Positions 9,596 to 10,561 of a stretch of DNA of 10,561 nt are shown piece by piece. Under the pieces are notes generated by a model that saw nothing but the letters and a program-made list of their open reading frames with translations, ran no database searches and had not been told where the DNA came from. Within the stretch, counting starts at the first letter, position 1; every line of letters starts with the position of its first letter. This DNA comes from Stagonosporopsis chrysanthemi. Its lineage: Eukaryota > Ascomycota > Dothideomycetes > Pleosporales > Didymellaceae. The stretch is taken from contig JAFISE010000393.1 in NCBI GenBank assembly GCA_022560025.1, positions 1 to 10,561 of the forward strand, written 5' to 3'. A program made the translations under genes and the position numbers.

Positions 9596-9997
9596 CTCCT
9601 GCAGCCTTGCAACAGCAACAAGCAATGCAGCACCTAGCAGAAGCAGGTCTAGCACATCAGCTGCAAAACTCCCTGTCCCCCCTCCTTTCTCTCTCTCCCC
9701 TTCTTACTCTCTCCCCTACACACACACACTTACTTACTCTCTCTCTCTCTCTTTCTCTTACCTTAGCACATAAATACCTTAAAACGCAAGGAAATTACCC
9801 TAATGTACATATATTGCTCAGTCTCCCTAACTAGAAGGGGAGCTGTAGCTCTAAAATAGTAGCAATACCTGCGCAGGCAAGAAATGCTTTCTAAGGTAGT
9901 GTGTTAGCACTGTAATTCCATAGCTTAGCACGTCGTATATGCCCTTTAGGAGGCGAGATAGTAGACTTATTCCTCATCAACTAGACGTAAAATGAAT
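9596..9997 (+). other. LINE 3' untranslated region
   Basis: This is non-coding sequence after ORF2. It contains a CT-rich simple repeat (about 9671-9764) and then about 230 bases without clear features. CCA and TCA triplets reappear here (for example near 9655, 9819, 9918 and 9972-9978), so mutation is lighter than in the body of the LINE. The short ORFs in this area are by-products of the CT repeat. Confidence 0.7.
9671..9764 (+). repeat. CT-rich microsatellite with a CA run
   Basis: This is a pyrimidine tract of CTCTCT, CCCC and TTAC units, with an ACACACACAC run at about 9719-9728 and a clean (CT)n at 9737-9755. It lies in the 3' region of the LINE. Confidence 0.9.
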
Positions 9998-10017
9998 ACT
10001 AACCAACTAACTAACCA
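9998..10017 (+). repeat. LINE tail, (ACYA)5
   Basis: Five tetranucleotide units, ACTA ACCA ACTA ACTA ACCA, directly abut the right target-site duplication. A simple-repeat tail at this place marks the 3' end of a LINE copied by target-primed reverse transcription, and sets its orientation as plus. It is not a plain poly-A. Confidence 0.8.
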
Positions 10018-10029
10018 GCCCCTCTAACC
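10018..10029 (+). repeat. right copy of 12-bp LINE target-site duplication
   Basis: GCCCCTCTAACC, identical to 3909-3920. The transposase frame resumes here in the phase it had at the left copy. Confidence 0.93.
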
Positions 10030-10561
10030 CAACGTCATCCTTTGCTGCTTTGCTGAGCCTTCTCTTTAGGCTTCTGATGCTAGCGGAAGCTCTTCTTTAA
10101 CTGATTCTGGCAAAGATTGGCTCAAAATTGAGACCCTACTGCGCAAGGTGGCCAAGGATGAGAGTAGTAAGGAGCTGAGGAAGATCAGCCGCTCCCTCCA
10201 CCACATCTTAGTCTAAAACCAGCTACTCTACTATGAGATAGCAGGCCTAAAAGAGGTTCTTAAGACTTAGAAGAAGCACAAGAAGAAGAGCAAACCTCTT
10301 AACTTCTAGGAACCTAAGGAGTATTACGGTGGAGCAGTGTTTTACTCTCCTTATAGGATTGATAAAGCACGCCAGTATGAGCAAGCAAAACAACAAGAAG
10401 CTGAGGCAGAAGAGGCTAGAAAAGCAGAGATGGCTGAAATTAGGCACTCTAATAAGCTATAAAAGGAGCGAGTAGCTCAGGAGAAGCGTGAGCAGCGGGC
10501 AAGGGAGAAGGAAGAGAAAGACTGTGTCAAAGCCAAGAAGGCAGAAGAAGTAGCCAAACGC
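10018..10561 (+). pseudogene. Fot1/Pogo transposase, C-terminal part (continues past window)
   Basis: The continuation of the transposase cut at 3920. It reads PNVIL directly after the duplication, then a Ser-rich linker (ASGSSSLTDSGKDW), then the C-terminal region usual in fungal Fot1-like transposases (KIETLLRKVAKD, SRSLHHILV, EIAGLKEVLKT). A conserved YYGGAVFYSP motif (about 10322-10351) follows, then a long Lys/Glu/Ala-rich, coiled-coil-like tail still open at the window end. In-frame stops are few: 10025, 10067, 10214, 10268, 10307 and 10460. CCA and TGG triplets are common here, so this part was mutated far less than the middle of the gene. Minus-strand ORFs here are shadows of the Lys/Glu-rich tail. 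Confidence 0.88.

Larger units (their letters stand above)
3921..10017 (+). mobile_element. near full-length Tad1-like LINE inserted in the transposon
   Basis: A non-LTR retrotransposon of about 6,097 bp in plus orientation. The evidence is a two-ORF layout, with a gag-like ORF1 containing a Cys-rich segment and an ORF2 with apurinic-type endonuclease, reverse transcriptase, RNase H and a C-terminal Cys/His patch. It has a simple-repeat tail at 9998-10017 and is bounded exactly by a 12-bp target-site duplication. There are no long terminal repeats. Size, domain order and the presence of RNase H fit the Tad1 clade common in ascomycetes; the clade assignment is inference. Both ORFs hold their frames throughout but carry dozens of TAG/TAA stops. 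The element is also nearly empty of CCA, TCA, TGG and TGA triplets, which marks heavy RIP-like mutation. Confidence 0.9.
2700..10561 (+). mobile_element. Fot1/Pogo-type DNA transposon, split by a LINE, right end outside window
   Basis: A Tc1/mariner-superfamily element of the fungal Fot1/Pogo group, identified from its transposase. The coding part starts near 2791, is interrupted at 3920/3921 by a LINE, and resumes at 10018. The left terminus is not certain. A TA at 2699-2700, the usual target of this superfamily, precedes a segment with two copies of TCAATGCGC (2715-2723 and 2732-2740), which could be subterminal transposase-binding repeats. The right terminal repeat lies beyond 10561, so terminal inverted repeats cannot be matched. 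Without the LINE, the part seen here is about 1.75 kb, reasonable for this group. It is inactive because the transposase has many stops. Confidence 0.85.

Noticed and set aside
9552..9834. Two Ser/Leu-rich ORFs
   Set aside because: They are readings of the CT microsatellite in the LINE 3' region, not genes.
3921..10017. LTR retrotransposon
   Set aside because: There are no long terminal repeats. The order endonuclease, reverse transcriptase, RNase H, with a 12-bp duplication and a 3' tail, is that of a LINE.
10247..10447. Minus-strand Leu/Phe-rich ORF resembling a membrane peptide
   Set aside because: It is the antisense shadow of the Lys/Glu-rich transposase tail.

Overview
The window looks like a chromosome segment of a filamentous ascomycete fungus (Pezizomycotina). 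The evidence is a Fot1/Pogo-type DNA transposon, a Tad1-like LINE, and mutation damage of the repeat-induced point mutation (RIP) type. No RNA gene, CRISPR array or intact conserved host gene was recognised.

Layout. Positions 1-140 are a (GAA)n tract. Positions 141-1280 are GC-rich, low-complexity DNA whose base skew switches strand. One frame stays open from base 2 to 1279 and may be the end of a host gene. Positions 1283-2690 show nothing recognisable. From about 2700 to the right edge lies a Fot1/Pogo transposon whose right end is outside the window. Its transposase is split: DNA-binding and catalytic parts at 2791-3920, C-terminal part at 10018-10561. Between them sits a near full-length LINE of about 6.1 kb (3921-10017), flanked by a perfect 12-bp target-site duplication (3909-3920 and 10018-10029). 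The LINE has a 5' leader, a gag-like ORF1, an ORF2 (endonuclease, reverse transcriptase, RNase H), a 3' region with a CT microsatellite, and a tetranucleotide tail. Removing the LINE plus one duplication copy rejoins the transposase in phase.

Both elements are dead, and in an unusual way. Their reading frames stay in phase for kilobases, but are riddled with TAG and TAA. Nearly all the damage is C-to-T at CpA preceded by a pyrimidine (YCA to YTA, seen as TGR to TAR on the other strand). Within the LINE, CCA, TCA, TGG and TGA are almost gone, while ACA, GCA, TGT and TGC stay common. The middle of the transposase has lost CCA/TGG but kept TCA/TGA. The first 300 bases of the transposase and the part after the LINE are nearly clean or lightly hit. 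This graded, three-base-context mutation pattern is the most interesting signal in the window.
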